A stretch of 64,000 nucleotides of DNA from positions 27,335,501 through 27,399,500 of the forward strand of contig NC_092650.1 of the NCBI RefSeq assembly GCF_032118995.1, in the 5' to 3' direction. The notes below the pieces were generated by a model that did no database searches, was not told the DNA's origin, and saw only the letters and a program-made list of their open reading frames with translations. Positions within the stretch are counted from its first letter, which is position 1. Each line of letters opens with the position of its first letter. Origin of the DNA: Asterias amurensis. Taxonomy: Eukaryota > Echinodermata > Asteroidea > Forcipulatida > Asteriidae. Positions 11,164-24,944 of this stretch are shown in pieces. A program made the translations under genes and the position numbers.

Positions 11164-11474
11164 GGCCTTGCTCAAGGCAGTCGAATTATTCACTCCGAAA
11201 AAAGACCGCCGCTTTATAAAAACCCACCCGTATACACTGCAACCACATCGCACGACAAGATGCCCCTGTCCACTATCCGCATGCGTGTCGGCCTCCGCAT
11301 GCGGTTAGTGGTACGAGTGCAGATGACTTGTGTGCACAGTAGTCGTACGATGTGACAGTCTGTATACGGGTGGGTCATGCAGTGTGATTACACGCACCAC
11401 GCAGTGTGTACGGGTGGGTATAAAGCGGTGTCTTTTCGGAGTGAATAATGGGACTCCCTTGTTGAGCAAGGCTA
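11164..11474. mobile_element. Palindromic MITE, family B
   Basis: Long terminal inverted repeats: left GGCCTTGCTCAAGGCAGTC, then TTATTCACTCCGAAAAAAGA; the right side carries the complements, TCTTTTCGGAGTGAATAA and TTGAGCAAGGC. The inner part pairs ACCCACCCGTATAC with GTACGGGTGGGT. Non-coding. One copy in the window. Confidence 0.7.
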
Positions 11475-12377
11475 GTCAAATGAATGAAAACACCCTAGTG
11501 AGAACATAATTATTGTGACGACATTGGTCTTTATTCCGCTATAGTTAATGGCCAGATTCCTTCCATATCATCCAACATACACCACTTTGTGGTAACTCAA
11601 TACATACATTGTACACATGAATTGTTGAACTTGGTTAAGATTATGAATGAATTGCCTGTTCAACTTACATGTAATGTAGGCCTTGTGTCCATTAAACCAA
11701 CAATGTCGGAAAATTTGTGAATAAAATTTTGGACTTGAAACAAATTCTCCTTATGGATTCACAAGAATTCCTTTGACTCGCCATAAGACTAGCTCCAGCT
11801 GTATAACCCAATACTTCTCAAATAACTGCAAATCCCAAATCACACACTTGCTTTTATAAAATCATAAATCTCTGAAAGAAATCATGGAAATTATGGCAAA
11901 AAACAACTTCATGTAGCGACTTGTCAAGTCCAACAGAATGTGCGAGTCACTTAAACAAGTTCCAGAAAGCCATTTTTGTTTCTTTCACATTACCAGCACT
12001 ATACTTGGGAGAACTAAAGGTTGCCCAAGTTTTCTTTCTGAACAAAGACAAACGCAGGGTCCAATTATACACTGGATCACTGTTGACTTTTTACCTGTAC
12101 ATGTACATCCTGTACCAAGCAATATAGACCAATGGTCACAATAGATGGATTGCAATAGATGAATTTTTTTTTTTTGAATTGTACACGCGTGAAGAGCTGC
12201 CACTGCCTAAACGTCATGCGCGGCTCGTACACGCCAGCATGTACACGAGTGCACTTTTCCATTGTTTTACATCAAAGATGGTGTTCGAAGACGCATATAT
12301 TGTAACCAATCTATTAGTCAACTAATACTATAGTCCCTTACTCAATCTTGCTCCTGGTTATAAAGAGTGTCAACTAT

Positions 12378-12573
12378 GGGTGCGTTCGCTTAGCTTCCCT
12401 GGGTCGACCTCGGTCTGTTCGAATAGCTTTGACAGGGCTCACCCCCAGTGCCCTGCTTGTGGAGTAGGTCACTTTGGGGTGATTAGCTCTTGTCATGGGT
12501 GATTAGCTCTTGTCATGGGCTCACCCAAGTGAGCACTGCGTGGTTGACCCAGGGAAACTTATTGAACACACCC
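12378..12573. mobile_element. MITE, family C (GGGTGCGTTCG termini), copy 1
   Basis: The left end GGGTGCGTTCGCTTAGCTTC and CCTGGGTC pairs with the right-end GACCCAGGG...CACACCC. It contains an internal tandem copy of GGTGATTAGCTCTTGTCATG (about 12478-12518). The second copy is at 61340-61592, with the middle inverted relative to this one. Confidence 0.7.
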
Positions 12574-15569
12574 TGTATGTCCATGTGGACCAAAAGTAGA
12601 AATCTACTTGTTTTGTTCAGTTAGATTGGTCAGGCCATCAGATTATCGAGTTCTTCCCCACTCCCACCCCTTCCAGTTTGGAAGGACCAATTGTCATAAA
12701 CAAAAGGAAACGCAAAATAAATTATTTGGCCTGCGCATAGTTATATCTACACCACAATCTGGCAGCTACTGTTTTATCTTTCTATGGATAGGCGCAAGCT
12801 GAAGTTGGTCTCATATTATTTAGACTTACTGCTTTCATACATACATGGGATCATGGTTCACAAACCTGTCAAAAATGTCCACATTGTCTAGTTTATCTCT
12901 CAGTTGCTTTACAAATTAACTTCATATTTTCAAAAAGTAAAAGAAACAAAACCATGTATCCAAAGTCATTAATCAAATCAAGTTAATTCACAATCAATTT
13001 ATTAACTTGAAAATGTAAATATGGACCTCATTTTCCTTTGGAAATCCTAATAATTTACAATTTGTTTCAATGAGCCTATAACACCCATGTCAACAGCAAA
13101 GGCAAAAAGATATAAACAATTTCATACAAGACAGAAAATTTATCTGGAAGCAAGATTTTGATTTAAAACAAAATCTGTTAGACAACTGATGTTGTTTTAT
13201 ATATACTTTAATTAACAAATACATGTACCAAATATTTTTAAATCTAGAAATAAAAGCCAGTGACAAATCTATTGACTTTATCTGGAGCTGTTGGCAGGGG
13301 CTACAAGCAACTATCCATAGCCACTGATGTTGCCTTTACCTCCAACACTTAATGCCTGAGTGAGTAACAATTTCTTATTGGATAGGTACTTTTTACATGT
13401 ATTGTTTTATACACGAGTAGCTTTACCTGTACACACTTGGTTGTAAACCAGTTTGACTTAACAAGTGACAAGAATACAACAAATTTATCATAAAATAGAC
13501 TTGGTGTATCGAATCAAAAGGTCCTGTCAACCTGTGATCCGTTTTGTAACATCACATTATAAACAAAGTTTGGACTTTCTCTGATAATGAATATGTTTCC
13601 AATGTTAACACCACCCACAGAGAAAAACTAAAGAGTTTACAATTACACACACTTTGGAGAGACAATCATCATCACTTGTTTAAAGATCAAATAAAATATC
13701 GCATGCCTACTTGGCATGCAGGGAATTATTCAATTGTGCTCACAATATTACCAAAAAAAATCCTCTTTTTCATAGCAGCAAATAATATGAAAATTTATAA
13801 AATATCGTCTAATTACAGTATTAAAGCAGTATCGCGGAATACGATAAAGCCTTGGTAGTTTACATGGTCTTCTTTTGCAAATTTGTTTTTCATTGACTAA
13901 TGGCAGCTAGCCCGTTTGCGGCTACACAGACTGTGGCTACAGCTGCGTCTGTGGCCAAGACGTCCTATACTTAGTTCTTGATGGAACAGCAACCCAGATG
14001 TAGCCTTATAATGTTGACATGGTTTCATGACTTTTTACATGCACCTAAATTGGCTTCACTTGATGTTGAATGTGTGGAGGATTACGCATGAATAACAAGA
14101 AGATTTTGGAGTGTTTTATAACGGTAGTTAAATTCAGGATTTTAATGCGATAACACTGGGTTTGTTGGTGGATTGTTTGTCAACTACAACAACTCCAACA
14201 CTAGTCCAGTACATCATCAATAGGTTTGTTAAACTCACCTTACATGCACGCTAAAGATTCCTAGTTTGTTATCTGTAAGCTACCCTAAATAAACCGTGTC
14301 AAAATATAACCCATCAACCGGGCGGTCTTACACTCAAACAGTTCTTGATCCTTATTTCTGTTTTTAAGTGGTGCCCATCAATGTTCATGTCACACAAATC
14401 AATTTTACAGACAACCTGCAAAACTTATGTGAACATTCAAATGCTTTTTCTTCATGGAGACAGCCTGGAACTGGTTGCCTGAAAATTCACTGCTGTGACA
14501 ACACATGGCCCTTGGGCTATTACAATTGGTTATTTCTTTATGCAGTAGAGTTGCTTCTAGGCTTCCTGTACAAATTACCTGGAGTGACAATACCCTTTAA
14601 GCATACTAACCAAACTCCAGGGCCCTCAAATTTGAATATCATAACAAAAGAGCACACGATAAGGCTTTCTTTACCCAGACTAGATTGCTAGCAGGCTAAG
14701 GAGTGACACTACCAGGCAAATATTCCAATCTTAAACTTGCACCTTGCAACCAGACTTTTGTCTCAAATTATTTCAGAGGATATTTTTGTCTAAAACAGCT
14801 TTTCTTCATGTCCAGTGTTGTCAACAAAAAGTTATCAAACAACTTGTCCGTTCTTAACGGGTAAAAGCAACTTTAACAACCCACTATATACCACTATTGT
14901 ATTTTAAGGCAACTACATCATCCAAACTTTATAAATAAATTAATTGGCATTGAACAAAGTATTTTGTGAAGCAAATTGGCTTTTAAGCAATTCATTTGTG
15001 CGAATTGGCTTTTTAACGAACTCTTTCTTTTTTTATCAAATTCCTTTATCAAAACAAGTACCTCAGAGTCAATTATTATAATTCCAAAACAAAAATAAAC
15101 AAAATAGGAGACATGTTGACATAGTAAGGCATTCCAAATCAACACTTAAAGAAGTGCCATCAGATCAAGAAGTTGATCTTGAAAAATCTCAAGAACGAGA
15201 TCCAGCAAAACTAGACGGTGTATATCGTACACACAAACTCTCATCCTTACACAGGGTAATAAATTAGTCAAAAACAGAAGAAGAATCAGCCATAACTGTT
15301 AGGTTTGAATCTTGTCTAGCACAATAAAATACTTGATCGTAAGTAACTATAGATATAGTTGCTATGCAACATGATTCAGGCAAGCTTATGCATATTTAAC
15401 TACAAGACGGCAAAACTCACACACAACTGTGAATGAATGTGTATGGTACAAGGGTTTGCTCCTCTGGAATACAAAAGCATGCCGAACCATTTGACACAGC
15501 AACTTTCTACAGTCTGAGGTATTCCAATTGAAGCAGTAACTTGTTACTAAGCAAGTCATTGTACAAGAC

Positions 15570-15575
15570 TTTATT
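15570..15575 (-). terminator. Candidate polyadenylation signal of LSM14
   Basis: Plus-strand TTTATT reads AATAAA on the minus strand. It is the first such signal downstream of the LSM14 stop codon (about 510 bp). Many more follow in this AT-rich tract. Confidence 0.3.
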
Positions 15576-16081
15576 CAAATCTAAAGCTGGCCTCAGGTTG
15601 ACCTTGCGTCAACAACAAAAAGTCGGCGACTGAATTTCAGGATCACACTGCGCCTGTGCTAAGATCATCAGGAACTTTTTAGTCTGCGAATATTTATGAC
15701 CTGAGCGTAACTGCGATGATTTTAAGGGGATCTGAAACAGTCGCCGCTCAAAAAAATTAACAATCACAAGAGCAGAACAATTTCAACTTGAACAACATGA
15801 TCCCAACGGTCGGGAACCAATAGCAGGCGCATGATTTCTCAGTTGTTGTGACCTGAGCATATTTTGTCTACGCATTGCGGACAGTTTGTTGCGGGCGCAA
15901 CAAAAATGTAGGTCAACCTGAGGCTGGCTTAACTCGCATCTGGCTCATTGGATAGAAAGAGAAATAGAGAGAGATGAAAGTAAAGACCAGGGGAAGCTTC
16001 TTGCATTCCTGGCGGGTGGGTTGGAGTGCCTCATCTATCCTTTGGTATAAATCCTTGCTAAGCAGACTTCAGTTTAGTGTC

Positions 16082-19000
16082 TTATGATGTGGCCTCTGTT
16101 GCTTTTTCAGTCTTAACTGTGATCTGTAAATGAATACAACCAATTAGGTATTAATATAGTGGTGCACACGTTTAATAAAAGACTGTTCTGCAAAATCTTC
16201 AAACACGTACTCGCCTTATACCTTCACTGTTCATTACTGAAAATTAACGCCAATCTTAAGGTTAAAGTAACAAGGTCATCATTATGTTTTTGTCATGCTG
16301 ATTTACAAACAAAAAAACAATGAAACAACTGATATCACTTATGGAAGTTTCAAAAGACGGTGTCTACTTGTTCAGGCAAACAGCAAAAAACTCTCTCGGT
16401 ATTTTTACAAGAATGTTCAATTAATCGAATGTTTAGCGAGGTCACAGCAGGGCCCAATTTGATGGCTCTGCTTACCGCCGAGTTCTATGCTTACGACCAC
16501 GTTTCCCCCTTGACATAATAACACCAAAATTCTGCACTAGCCTTGTAAGCGTAGAATACCTAGTAACATGGAGTATGCACGCGCACGTCAAAATTCGCCC
16601 CTAACCCGTGAAATACAAAATACCCAGGTATGAACTGCATATCTGGTTTCAGCAGTCTTCAAATGACAACAACCCTTAGGAATCTGAAAAATTATTCATG
16701 CATGAATCAGTTTTAAGATTCAAACGTTTTCAAGACGTCTCCATATTAACAGGCTTGCAATAAAATAAATCATCATAGAAAATTTGAATGGTTTTGTACA
16801 GTGTTTTTTCGAATTTGAATGGCACAAATGAAAATCAGCTGATCAGAGGAAAGTTGCATACATGATATTACCTCACTTTGCTGATTTGTGTCGTTAGCAT
16901 GGTCATTCCATCCTCCTTGATTTCTCCAGCCTCCTCTTCCTCGGTTGCTTCTATATGAACGCCCACCTCGACTCTGACCTCGACCTCCTTGATAGTTGCC
17001 ACGATAACCCCCACGATAGTACCCACGGTAGTAACCTCCACGACCACGGTTACGGGCGTAGGCAATGCCAAAGGTCTCGCAGTTCATCTTGCGTTCTTCC
17101 TTCCAATTTTGTCGCTGCCTGTTGAAATAGGACGGAAATAGAACATTGACTTAAATTAATAGGGAATAGTACTTTGTGTAGTTCAAAAATGATTGGTTAA
17201 AAACACATCAGCGACTTGACAAGATATTGATGAACAATATACAAATTTATGTAAAAATCAAGCAAATGGGACAAATTAAAAGTGAAAGAAAAACTAAATT
17301 GTGGAGATATCTACTGGGCCAGCGATATTTTATTAGGAAGGCATTTACTTGAAATGACATTAAAAAACTTACTTTTCAAGCGTATCTCATTAGACTCTCA
17401 GGGGCCAATTTTACAGCGCTGTTGGTAATCAAATTTTCGAGCTACTATGATTTGGCACAGTTTCATCACCCATTTTCATGAGGTAAGCACAGGAAGATTG
17501 GCTTGCCAGCGCTATGAAATTGACCCCAGATCTTGTTGCTCAGACATCCCCAGTTCATTCCACACCTTCAAAAAGCACAGATTCTTTGCTTATGGTAAGC
17601 AGAGCCATGACACTTGGCCCTATAATCAATTGATTGATGACTTACCCCTTTAAGTCACTAGATATGTTATCAAAGAAGGACTTGGAAGAATCGTAGTAAG
17701 GTTCCTCTTCCTCAGGAGCATCACTAGGCTGGGTCTCATTCCCGGAATCCTCAGTACCCTTTACTACGTCACCATTCACTGTAGATGCTGCAAACAAAAT
17801 CAATCAAGCAGTTTATTTCCACAGTATCAACATCAAATCAAAGACAATTTAAATTAGAACAGATAAATAGATGTTTGATAAGAAAAATTTATAAAGAATA
17901 AGCAATGACCTTCATGAAAAAATCACTGATTAAAGAAAATCTCTCAATACTTTGCAAGACTTTGACGTCATTTATAACCAGTGTAGAACAACAACAAGAC
18001 TTGTTCTAAAACTCAGGCCTGAAATTCAATCTTTGAGAGGGGCAAGGCCAATTTCATTTTGCAAAGGGCACTTCCATTGGCAAATCTCAAAGTCTATCGT
18101 AGATACTTGAAGAGCCATCAACATGATCAAGGCCAAGACCAGGGCAACAGATGGAATTGCCTCCAGGCCAGTTAACTGTCTTGTTACCAATACTTTCAAC
18201 ATTATTGCCAACCAATGGTGACCAAATTGTTTGACCACTCTAACACAAAGCCTGATATCTTACTTAAATATATCAGCTCTGTCGAGTTCAGAGGCCAATT
18301 TTAAACACACTAATATCACCATGAATAGAGCAAAATAACAAAAGAAGAGAGTACGAGTGCAGTCGACTTTGGAAAAAATGGCCAGGAAAAGGTTACAGAT
18401 ATCAATATATACAACAAGGAAACTGACTGGGTACATTTTTAAATGATTTTGGGGTTGAACAAAGAAAAGAGTGGGACTCGAACCAATGACCTCCCAATTA
18501 ACAGGCCACCGTTCTACCAACAGAAACAATTTCGTTTTGTACTTACATCCATCTAATTTCAGCTTCTCAGTAAACTCTTCTTCTAGTGTCTTCTTCTCAA
18601 ACTGGGCATTGGAGAAATCAAAATCACTGCCGACCTTTTCCTTGACACCTGGCGATCGAGGGCCACGCCCTCTTCCTCTTCTGTTTTGATTGTAACCTAC
18701 AGATGAGATGAGATGAGATTCAAACTTGCATTTATTTCCAATCTTCATAAAATTTCCCATACAGTACATGGCAAAACATGGAAAAAAAGCTCTTTTTACA
18801 AGGCAGAAAATGTTGTAAAGTACGTAGCAATAATCTCGAAGCCGAGGCCTACAGTGAGATGCCTGATGGACAGTCAAGACAGGGTAAGATAATAATATAA
18901 TATAAAGACTGTATTCCCTGACACTGGGGATATTAAAACTGGCTCCCACTCAAACAATACAGACAAAAACACTAGAATTTAGAACAATCAACTAACGGAC

Positions 19001-22000
19001 AGATCGAGAACTGATAAAAGAAAGAAAGAATGAATATTCAGTGTGCAAAATAAGTTCAGTTTGTGCTATGCAAAACCGCTGAACTATCGTTCCAACTGTC
19101 AGTAATCATTAGACAATTTCTTAAGATCAAGAGGAACCCTAAGGTAAACACTTCAAGCCTTAAAACTCACCTTGCCAGTTCTGTCTTTGACCCTGTGAAG
19201 ACCGCCCTCTATTATCCCGATCACCTCTTTCTCCTCTGTTGTCTGTTCGCTCTCCTCTTTCTCCTCGTTCCCCTCTCTCGATTCTCTCACCCCTCTCTGG
19301 TCTCTCAACCTTGTTCTCAGGTTTCTTATCCTTAACCTCCTGTCGATGGATCTCCTTCTTCTGGTTTGGTTTCTCCTCCTTGGAGCCTCTTCGTCGCTGC
19401 TGCTGGCTTCGCTGAGGAAGACCTTGTTCCTCTCTGTCTTTGGATTGGTGCTTATCAGCTGCGGAGACCTTAGTAGACGCCTTGGTGTCTTTCTGGGGAC
19501 TGATTGGACCGGAAGCCTGTACACCTTGTTCCATGGTCGGTGAGCGGCGTGTCATTGTCGGTGGTGGGGTTGTGTGACCTGTAATGGGTTGATATCAATG
19601 AGATGGCTTCCATACAAGGCTTGTGTTCATGATCAAAGTACAAAAAGTACATTCGTAATATCAAACCTCATTTACATTGTATGCTTTGTGTATCTTTCTA
19701 TGGCTGTCTACTTATAACAACATGCTATAAAGTCCACCCTCTAATATAAATAGCAGTTATAAACAGGTTCTGCTTATAAAGAGAATATTTTTAAGTATCA
19801 GATCTCATTTCTGCTTTGTGTTTCTGTCTTCATTGTCTTCTTGTAACAACTATCCTCTTAATAGAGAGGTACATGGAGTCCGGCCAGTCCCAAGGGATCT
19901 TGTTATAACGAGAGTCGAATGTATACAGGTTGGTTGGTAAGACATTCCCATTGGTATTAGGTACACAATAACTCATGGTCATGCTGACAATTTACAACCG
20001 ACAAATCCAGACAATCTTCAGCAATAAATTTGTTTCACCTATTTCTTCTTTTTAGGTTTCATTTTTGCTCAAAATTATTAGATTAAGGAAAATAAAGGAA
20101 GAAACTTGAAAGTCAATCATTTTTTTTTTACCAGATAATCCAGGAGGGTGGCTTGGTTGACCCCCAAAGAATCCAGGCATGACTCCTCCGATATGGCCAT
20201 ACTGATTGTAAGGCATCCTATTATACGAGCTATACTGTCCTTGAGCATTATTGAATGAAGGCCCTCGATGATATCCCGGAGCAGTGCTATGTGAACTAGG
20301 AATAGCAGCAGAATGCTGTGAAATAAAACAATGGTGTTATAGTAAGTTAAAGGGGGGTACTCATGATCAAGGGGGAGGGGGAGGGAGCTGCAATAAATTT
20401 GACCCCATCTCCCTGGAGTTATTATTAACTAAGGATCCTTCCTCGCTTCAACAAAATCAAACACTATGAAGCCCTGTTCATAAACTGTACTTCCTGTGAA
20501 TGTGAGTGCGATACAAATTTTGATTTCACAGATTTGCAACAACTAATTCACAACAGTTTAAACTGTGTTCAATTCCTGCGAAACATTTGGTGCAAAAGCA
20601 GCCATGTGACATTAGAATTCGCTTCACTTTTGCTTTGTATAAACCAGGCTTATGCCATTTTAACACAAACCAGGCTTAAGGCATTTCAACACCCAAAACT
20701 GCTGAACTCTGGTTAGAGTACTCTGCCTGAACACATGTACATGTACACAATGTAAACAATGATCAAATTACTGAGTACAATAACTAAACAAAACACCAAG
20801 TTGGATTTTTGAAGGGTTGCAGTGGTCAGGGCTTATGTTTTTAAATACTTTTTTTGCCAACTTGACCTTAAGTTCTCCAATGAGCTTTACATTAGTGCCC
20901 TGTTCATTAGGCCAATAACATTCTTGTACTCCTGTAAGCTCCCTGAGGAGTATACAGCCTGGGCTGCCATGGCGCTCCAAAGGTTTTTTCAAACACGATA
21001 TCAACCTCTACTTTCACAGGTACCCATTTATACCCAACAGGTTCATATTTGTCAGCACACCATTTGTTTTTCAGTTTCCTCTGAAATTTGAAACAAAGTT
21101 CTTACCTGTAGAATGGCAGGATCTTGGGCGATGTTACTCTGAGGTTTAGGTGGTTCACAAACATGTAGCTCTTTAATATCACTCCCTTTGAAAATGATTA
21201 AACTGTACACCTCATCTCCTGCTACTACAGTCCTTGGAGCTTCTCGTCCCTCCGTCCCAAATGACCGAACTGAAAATAAGATTGCAAATTGTTAACTTGG
21301 GCTGGTAGGGATCAAAACCAACGCTCAAAGGTTCGCCAAAGGTTTGCCAAGCCCAGTTTAGGCCTGTAAGCTTCGTTTATTGGTAAAGGGCACCCTACGA
21401 GGAAATTGTAAGTTTCTACTGTAACGTTTCAAGGACATCAAGGCAAAGACCAGGAGGCATGGAGACAATTGTATCTGGCCTGGCAGGTTGTCTATTTGCA
21501 AGATCAATTGGACCAATGTGACCATCAACCTGTGTGAAAGAAGTCCCAGAGTCTACTGTTTTTCCAAAAATACTTTTAAAAACCTCCCACCATTTTTTTT
21601 TTTTTTTTAAGTTTGAGAAAATACTGTTAGCTAATTGCAGACATGCTTACCAACCAAAATGAACTGTGGTTACATAAAAATATGTTTAATCTTAGCGTTT
21701 TGCAAATGCCCAATTGCCGGGATGAAATCGTTCCCTGAAGCTGTTGTACCATAGTGGGGGCTGGGTAGTAGTACATCAGGCCTAGAATTCCCCCTTTAAA
21801 AAGGTTGGGCCATATTCATTTTGCAAAGGGAACTTCCATTTGAAAATCTTAAAGTCAATGGAAACTTTGAAGGGGCAACAAGACCAAGACCAGGGGCAGT
21901 GGGGCCATGGCCCCATGGCCTGCGTGTAATTCCAGGCCTGTATTGCTTTGCCTGGGAATTCCCCTGTGATTATGACACAAATTTGTAATCACAGTCAACC

Positions 22001-24944
22001 ACTGTTTTGCTGATGTGCAAGACGCAGAGATAAAAAATACATCACTGATAAGTAGATCCTTCGTTCATTTACACATTGGACTTGGAGATTAAATCCGTGT
22101 TGGTAGAATCACAAGAATGTTCGTCATGATTTTTGAAAAGCAGTAAAAAAAAAAATCAAATCTGGTCGAAAGGGCACATTGGTGATTGGTTATCCTGAGC
22201 TGTAACCTTCCGGTCTCCAAATGTTGAGAGGATGTAGGAATAGGATAGGAATAGAGTTACAATTACTGCATCTTATCTTAAGAAAGTTCAAAAAACGTTA
22301 CTGACAGTAAAACTATAACCTTTGTAGTATCCTAGAGCTGCAGATTATTACTACAGTCCGACGGGAGAGACCACTGCTAGCACATTATGCTATAATTTGT
22401 ATTTCACTCACTGAAATTTCTGAGAAATAACCTTCCTTGGCGTCACATGTCTATTGTTGGAACTTTGGATGACTTGTTCATTGCGAATGTATTGGGAACA
22501 ATTTCTGTATCACGCCACCACTTTTTCATTCGATATGAAATATATTAGACCGGCAGCCCACAGCACTTTGGTTAAAGGAACGAGGTACCAATATTTGAGT
22601 ACAGGAAAATTTAGTGGATAACCTCACATAGTCAGATATGGATGTCTGCCAGGGACCCCCGCTGCATTTGGCGCATGGACCCCCAACGAAGAGGCAAAAT
22701 AATGGGCTGAATCAAACATTGTAGGTACATGTACCACATGAAACCAAGTGGAAATGGTCATTGAGATGATGCTTAGTAAAAAATATCAACCGCCAGACAA
22801 AATTGTCTGCTGCATTAGGCCTGCCAGACACCCCCTCCCCCAAATATTTACTGTACAAACCTATGGGTTGAAATTAACCAGTTGCCAAATCAGCTCCGAT
22901 TTACATGAAACTTTGTCCAACTGTTCCACTATGGCTAAAATGAACACACACCAAAAACTAAATCCATACTCCATATCGTTTCCGAGAAACAGCCTCTTAA
23001 AATAATATGCTAAAACCTCCGACCGACTACGCGAGTCGTTGTGATATTTTTTTCAAACTTTAAAAGCCCATCAATTTAAAAACGACATCAGCTGTAGGGC
23101 TGAAAAGGTGTACATGTATGCTGTTTAGGTTGTGGCCCTGGATTATAAATTTGGTTGCATTGGGCCTGCCAGACAACCCCCCCCCCCCCCCAACACCCCC
23201 AGGGTCAAACATCGGAGGAACGACCTAAAACCAAGTAGAAATGACCAATCCTATGCACTATTCTTTATACAAGAGAGTATCAACCGCCAGACAAAAGTTT
23301 TGTTGCATTGGGCCCGGCAGACACTTCCACTCCCCCAGGTTAATTAAACATCAGAGGAACCACCTGAAACCAGGTTGAAATTACCAATAACACTATTCTT
23401 AATACCAGTATCAGCTGCCAGACAAAAGTTTTGCTGCATTGGGCCCGGCAGACACCTACCCTCCCCTGGGTTAAACATCAGAGGAACCACCTAAAACCAA
23501 GTTGAAATGACCAATAACACTATTCTTAACATCAGTATCAACCGCCAGACAAAAGTTTTGCTGCATTGGGCCCAGCAGACACATCCCCTCCCCCGGGTTA
23601 AACATCAGAGGAACCACCTGAAACCAAGTTGAAATGACCAATAACACTATTCTTAATACCAGTATCAACCGCCAGACAAAAGTTTTGCTGCATTGGGCCC
23701 GGCAGACACCTACCCTCCCCTGGGTTAAACATCAGAGGAACCACCTAAAACCAAGTTGAAATGACCAATAACACTATTCTTAACATCAGTATCAACCGCC
23801 AGACAAAAGTTTTGCTGCATTGGGCCCAGCAGACACATCCCCTCCCCCGGGGTTTAACATCGGAGGAACGACCTAAAACCAAGTTGAACTGACCAATAGG
23901 CCTATACACTATTCTTAATACAGGTATCAACTGCCAGACAAAAGTTTTGCTGCATTTCGTACTCGTACGATAACAAAACAGGTCTCGAAGATTTATTCGT
24001 GGCGGTAGGGGGAAGGTATGGGGGAGGTATATCCCTTTTTATTTTTAGTGAAAAAGTGGTGTGGCAGGATACTGAACATACTGAAAGATATCCTTGTATT
24101 GAATCAAGGGATCAGTTTGACGAGAGGTTTCTTTGCCTGCCTTTCAATTCATTCACCTCTGTGGATCCTGGTGTGGTGCAAATCCCACCGCAGACCTTGC
24201 ATGTATGTATGTGCATGGGTGGGTTTTTCAATTTCAGTTCTTCCCGTTTGCATGGATTTTCCCCATCTACATCACAAGGGTTTTCCTCAAACATTATAGA
24301 AAATCAATTACAAAAATTACACAACAAAGCTGATAATTTGTATTATATACTATTTGTCATCTCCTTTATTTTGTTGGCAAGGATCGTGTCAAATGCATTG
24401 TATTTTGTAATTTGTAAATGTAATTTTCCAAATAAATTATTGTGAGAAAATGAAATTACTGCCAGGACAGCCATTGCTTGCCAAAGCAAACCATCGAGCA
24501 ATGGTTATAAACTTTTTCATTTTACAAAAAAAGCAAATTTCACTCTCATGTTTTGCACTTAATTGTGCTAGAATCTTGATCATGATGATTGTTGGGTCAC
24601 CTGCTTCTTCTGTGTGTCTCGTCAATACATTTTCAATGCATTTACGTCGTCTGTGCTGGATAGGCCTACTCCTAGTTCAAGATAAAATAAGTTGTACAAT
24701 GATTTGAAATCAACTGCATGTAAAAATTTGAGTGCCCTGAAACTGTACGGTCCAATGTACATTGCAATTACAAGTAAACACTATACAGAACAACAATGAA
24801 CGGTGGTCAATGTAATTTCTCACCTTGGGACAAAGTTACCGTGGACTTCACTGTGTCAATTGAGTATAAACACCCCTCATAACGAATCTCTGATTGTGAA
24901 ATCAGGCTAATTGTACTCCCGATATACGGTCCACCGTCAGTCAT
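16082..24944 (-). CDS. LSM14: LSM14/RAP55 family P-body protein (8 exons, complete, 485 aa)
   Basis: Minus-strand exons: 24944-24824, 21269-21106, 20315-20132, 19578-19171, 18696-18547, 17787-17646, 17118-16872 and 16123-16082. All have GT-AG borders and consistent phases. The N-terminal LSm-like domain is [20 protein letters not shown], continuing over intron 1 with [25 protein letters not shown] and VCEPP. Then come a Pro/Gly/Tyr-rich linker (exon 3), an Arg/Glu/Gly-rich charged segment (exon 4), the DFDF box ([13 protein letters not shown], exon 5), the FFD box ([13 protein letters not shown], exon 6), the TFG box ([14 protein letters not shown]) and an RGG tail (exon 7). Exon 8 adds 13 residues. 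In known LSM14 proteins these motifs bind decapping factors (EDC4, DDX6) and 4E-T, and the protein represses translation in P-bodies. Length is close to vertebrate LSM14A/B. Introns hold a satellite, a MITE and SINE fragments, but the ORF is intact. Confidence 0.95.
17401..17528. mobile_element. Short MITE in LSM14 intron 6
   Basis: A 128-bp segment with terminal inverted repeats GGGGCCAATTTTACAGCGCTG and CAGCGCTATGAAATTGACCCC. The single motif GGCAGCGCTATGAAAT recurs at about 32217, suggesting a relic of the same family there. Confidence 0.6.
18030..18180. repeat. Dispersed intronic repeat (CATTTTGCAAAGGG family)
   Basis: The segment with TTTCATTTTGCAAAGGGCACTTCCATT and a downstream CAAGACCAGGG is related to 21795-21950 and, less clearly, to 21380-21490. 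All three are inside LSM14 introns. Unclassified; no terminal structure seen. Confidence 0.45.
18455..18540 (-). repeat. tRNA-derived SINE fragment, family 1, in LSM14 intron 5
   Basis: The minus strand shows a tRNA-like half ending in a good B box (GGTTCGAGTCCC) followed by a tail with TTTGTTCAACCCC. It lies next to the donor site of the DFDF-box exon. It shares tail and layout with 10330-10412. Confidence 0.6.
21380..22000. repeat. Two further copies of the intronic repeat (LSM14 intron 1)
   Basis: About 21380-21490 and 21795-21950 share GAAACTTTGAAGGG/GGCAAAGACCAGGG-type motifs with 18030-18180. The second copy also carries a small palindrome, GGGGCCATGGCCCC, at about 21900. Confidence 0.4.
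22770..23960. repeat. ~130-bp tandem satellite with dimeric higher-order pattern
   Basis: Located in LSM14 intron 1. The unit carries CCGCCAGACAAAAGTTTTGC, TGCATTGGGCC and GTTGAAATGACCAATAACAC. Good copies start near 23155, 23300, 23435, 23565, 23690 and 23818, with a diverged outlier near 22795. Two variants alternate, one with GGCCCGGCAGACACCTACCC and one with GGCCCAGCAGACACATCCCC, so the array looks amplified as ~255-bp dimers. ORFs in it are by-products. Confidence 0.8.

Larger units (their letters stand above)
10918..16081. other. Intergenic region between EXOSC4 and LSM14
   Basis: Apart from the two MITEs listed separately, I see no gene. The EXOSC4 (+) and LSM14 (-) genes converge here. 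The stretch next to 16081 is probably the LSM14 3' UTR. A related pair of short repeats, rich in gcggctacac/gtggctacag motifs, begins near 13915 and has a cousin at about 38540-38655. ORFs are short and without signatures. Confidence 0.6.
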
